Assembly (NCBI GenBank): GCA_903827075.1
Contig: CAIKGX010000196.1
Coordinates: forward strand, 1-6,978
Reading direction: 5' to 3'
DNA: 6,978 nucleotides
DNA from: an uncultured beta proteobacterium
Lineage (GTDB): Bacteria; Pseudomonadota; Gammaproteobacteria; Burkholderiales; Burkholderiaceae
Positions 6,248 through 6,978 of the stretch are shown in pieces. The notes under the pieces were generated by a model, which worked only from the letters and a program-made list of their open reading frames with translations, was not told the DNA's origin and did not search any database. The translations under genes and the position numbers were made by a program. Each line of letters opens with the position of its first letter. Within the stretch, counting starts at the first letter, position 1.

Positions 6248-6978
6248 ATGCGTGTTTTCTCAAGAATTTCGATTTGTTGTTTATTTTTACTTTTCGTAAA
6301 TCCAGCCTTTAGTCAAGCCCAAGGTGACAGTTGTCCTTTGGCCAGTAAAACCATGGATGTTGATGGGGGCGCTATCCACTTTTATGAAGGTGGGTCTGGC
6401 CAGCCAATTCTGTTGCTACATGGCTTATTTGCCCAAAAGGAACAATGGATGGATGTGGGGTGCGCACTGGCATCCAAGGGGTTTGATGTCATCGTTCCTG
6501 ATTTACCTGGGTATGGCGCTAGTAATGGATTCCCTGTAACTGCTTATGCTCTCGACTCGCAGGTGAATCTGCTGCATACCTTGATGTCGCGCTTAGGTAA
6601 ACAGCGTATACATATAGCTGGAAGCTCTATGGGTGGAGCGATTGCAGCTTTATATGCCATGAAATATCCAGAGGAAATAAAAACCCTCGCTTTTATTGGT
6701 GCACCACTAGGAATTGTTGGTTGGAGTCCTCAAGTTAGAAAGGCTATCTTCCAAGGCGTTAATCCATTTATCCCAATCAATCAAGAACAGTTTGATTTAG
6801 AAATGCGCTTATTATTTTTTCAACCACCCATAATTGACGAGGGCATTAAGGCTAAATTAATTCAGGAGTATGTAGAGAATAATCGCCACTATCAACAGGT
6901 TTGGGACATCGTTAATCTGTATGTTTATTCCCTTGATGGTATGAAAATTCAAAATACCCGGACCCTCATTCTTTGGGG
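6248..6978 (+). CDS. Exported alpha/beta-hydrolase fold enzyme (3' partial)
   Basis: A serine hydrolase (esterase, lipase or related), probably periplasmic; 243 codons are visible before the right edge. A Sec signal peptide spans residues 1-24 (hydrophobic core about 8-20, cleavage likely after SQA, 22-24). The oxyanion region is LLLHGLF (55-61), followed by DLPGYGAS (85-92) and the nucleophile elbow G125-S126-S127-M128-G129 with S127 as the expected catalytic serine. The sequence breaks off in TLILWG, the strand after which the catalytic Asp normally comes within a few residues; the Asp and the C-terminal His are therefore outside the window. The ATG follows AAGGA (6236-6240) by 7 nt. Residues 157-215 probably form the lid region. 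It is separated from the tRNA by a terminator, so it should have its own promoter, but no clear one was found. Substrate unknown. Confidence 0.9.
   Translation, partial: MRVFSRISICCLFLLFVNPAFSQAQGDSCPLASKTMDVDGGAIHFYEGGSGQPILLLHGLFAQKEQWMDVGCALASKGFDVIVPDLPGYGASNGFPVTAYALDSQVNLLHTLMSRLGKQRIHIAGSSMGGAIAALYAMKYPEEIKTLAFIGAPLGIVGWSPQVRKAIFQGVNPFIPINQEQFDLEMRLLFFQPPIIDEGIKAKLIQEYVENNRHYQQVWDIVNLYVYSLDGMKIQNTRTLILW

Noticed and set aside
6324..6539. Plus-strand open frame of 71 codons
   Set aside because: A different frame within the alpha/beta-hydrolase gene, which has a signal peptide, HG and GxSxG motifs and a good Shine-Dalgarno.

Overview
The window reads like a chromosomal segment of a Gram-negative proteobacterium. 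The signs are a moderate G+C content, Sec and Tat export signals on several hydrolases, an HD-GYP protein typical of c-di-GMP signalling, and a tRNA-Lys(CTT) with encoded CCA. The protein style would fit a freshwater betaproteobacterium of the Burkholderiaceae (Polynucleobacter-like), but this placement is inference and was not tested by any search.

Layout. (1) Bases 1-867 (+): 3' part of an HD-GYP cyclic-di-GMP phosphodiesterase with hydrophobic, probably membrane, sequence before the catalytic domain; its beginning lies outside the window. (2) 868-1039: intergenic region with a perfect FNR-type palindrome (TTGAT-N4-ATCAA) at 920-933. (3) 1040-4032 (+): a two-gene unit joined by an ATGA overlap. 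It encodes a large Tat-exported metallophosphoesterase with long inserts and an exported MptpB/Y_phosphatase3-type phosphatase. (4) 4013-5758 (-): an exported YtcJ-like amidohydrolase, convergent with the phosphatase and overlapping its 3' end by 20 bp. (5) 5759-5981: intergenic region with a second perfect FNR-type palindrome (5801-5814) abutting a degenerate copy (5787-5800), both placed for the amidohydrolase. (6) 5982-6057: tRNA-Lys(CTT), then a strong intrinsic terminator with a UUCG tetraloop (6068-6094). (7) 6095-6247: non-coding, two small inverted repeats. (8) 6248 to the right edge (+): an exported alpha/beta-hydrolase, cut before its catalytic Asp and His.

How the parts may work together. 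The metallophosphoesterase and phosphatase are almost certainly co-transcribed and translationally coupled, and both should act outside the cytoplasm, through different export routes (Tat and Sec). The facing amidohydrolase is also exported. The same rare palindrome stands in front of both convergent units, so the three enzymes may form one oxygen- or redox-regulated periplasmic hydrolase set. This shared regulation is the most interesting signal in the window. The substrate cannot be read from sequence. No mobile element, CRISPR array, phage gene or toxin-antitoxin pair was seen, and there is no sign of a radically new system.
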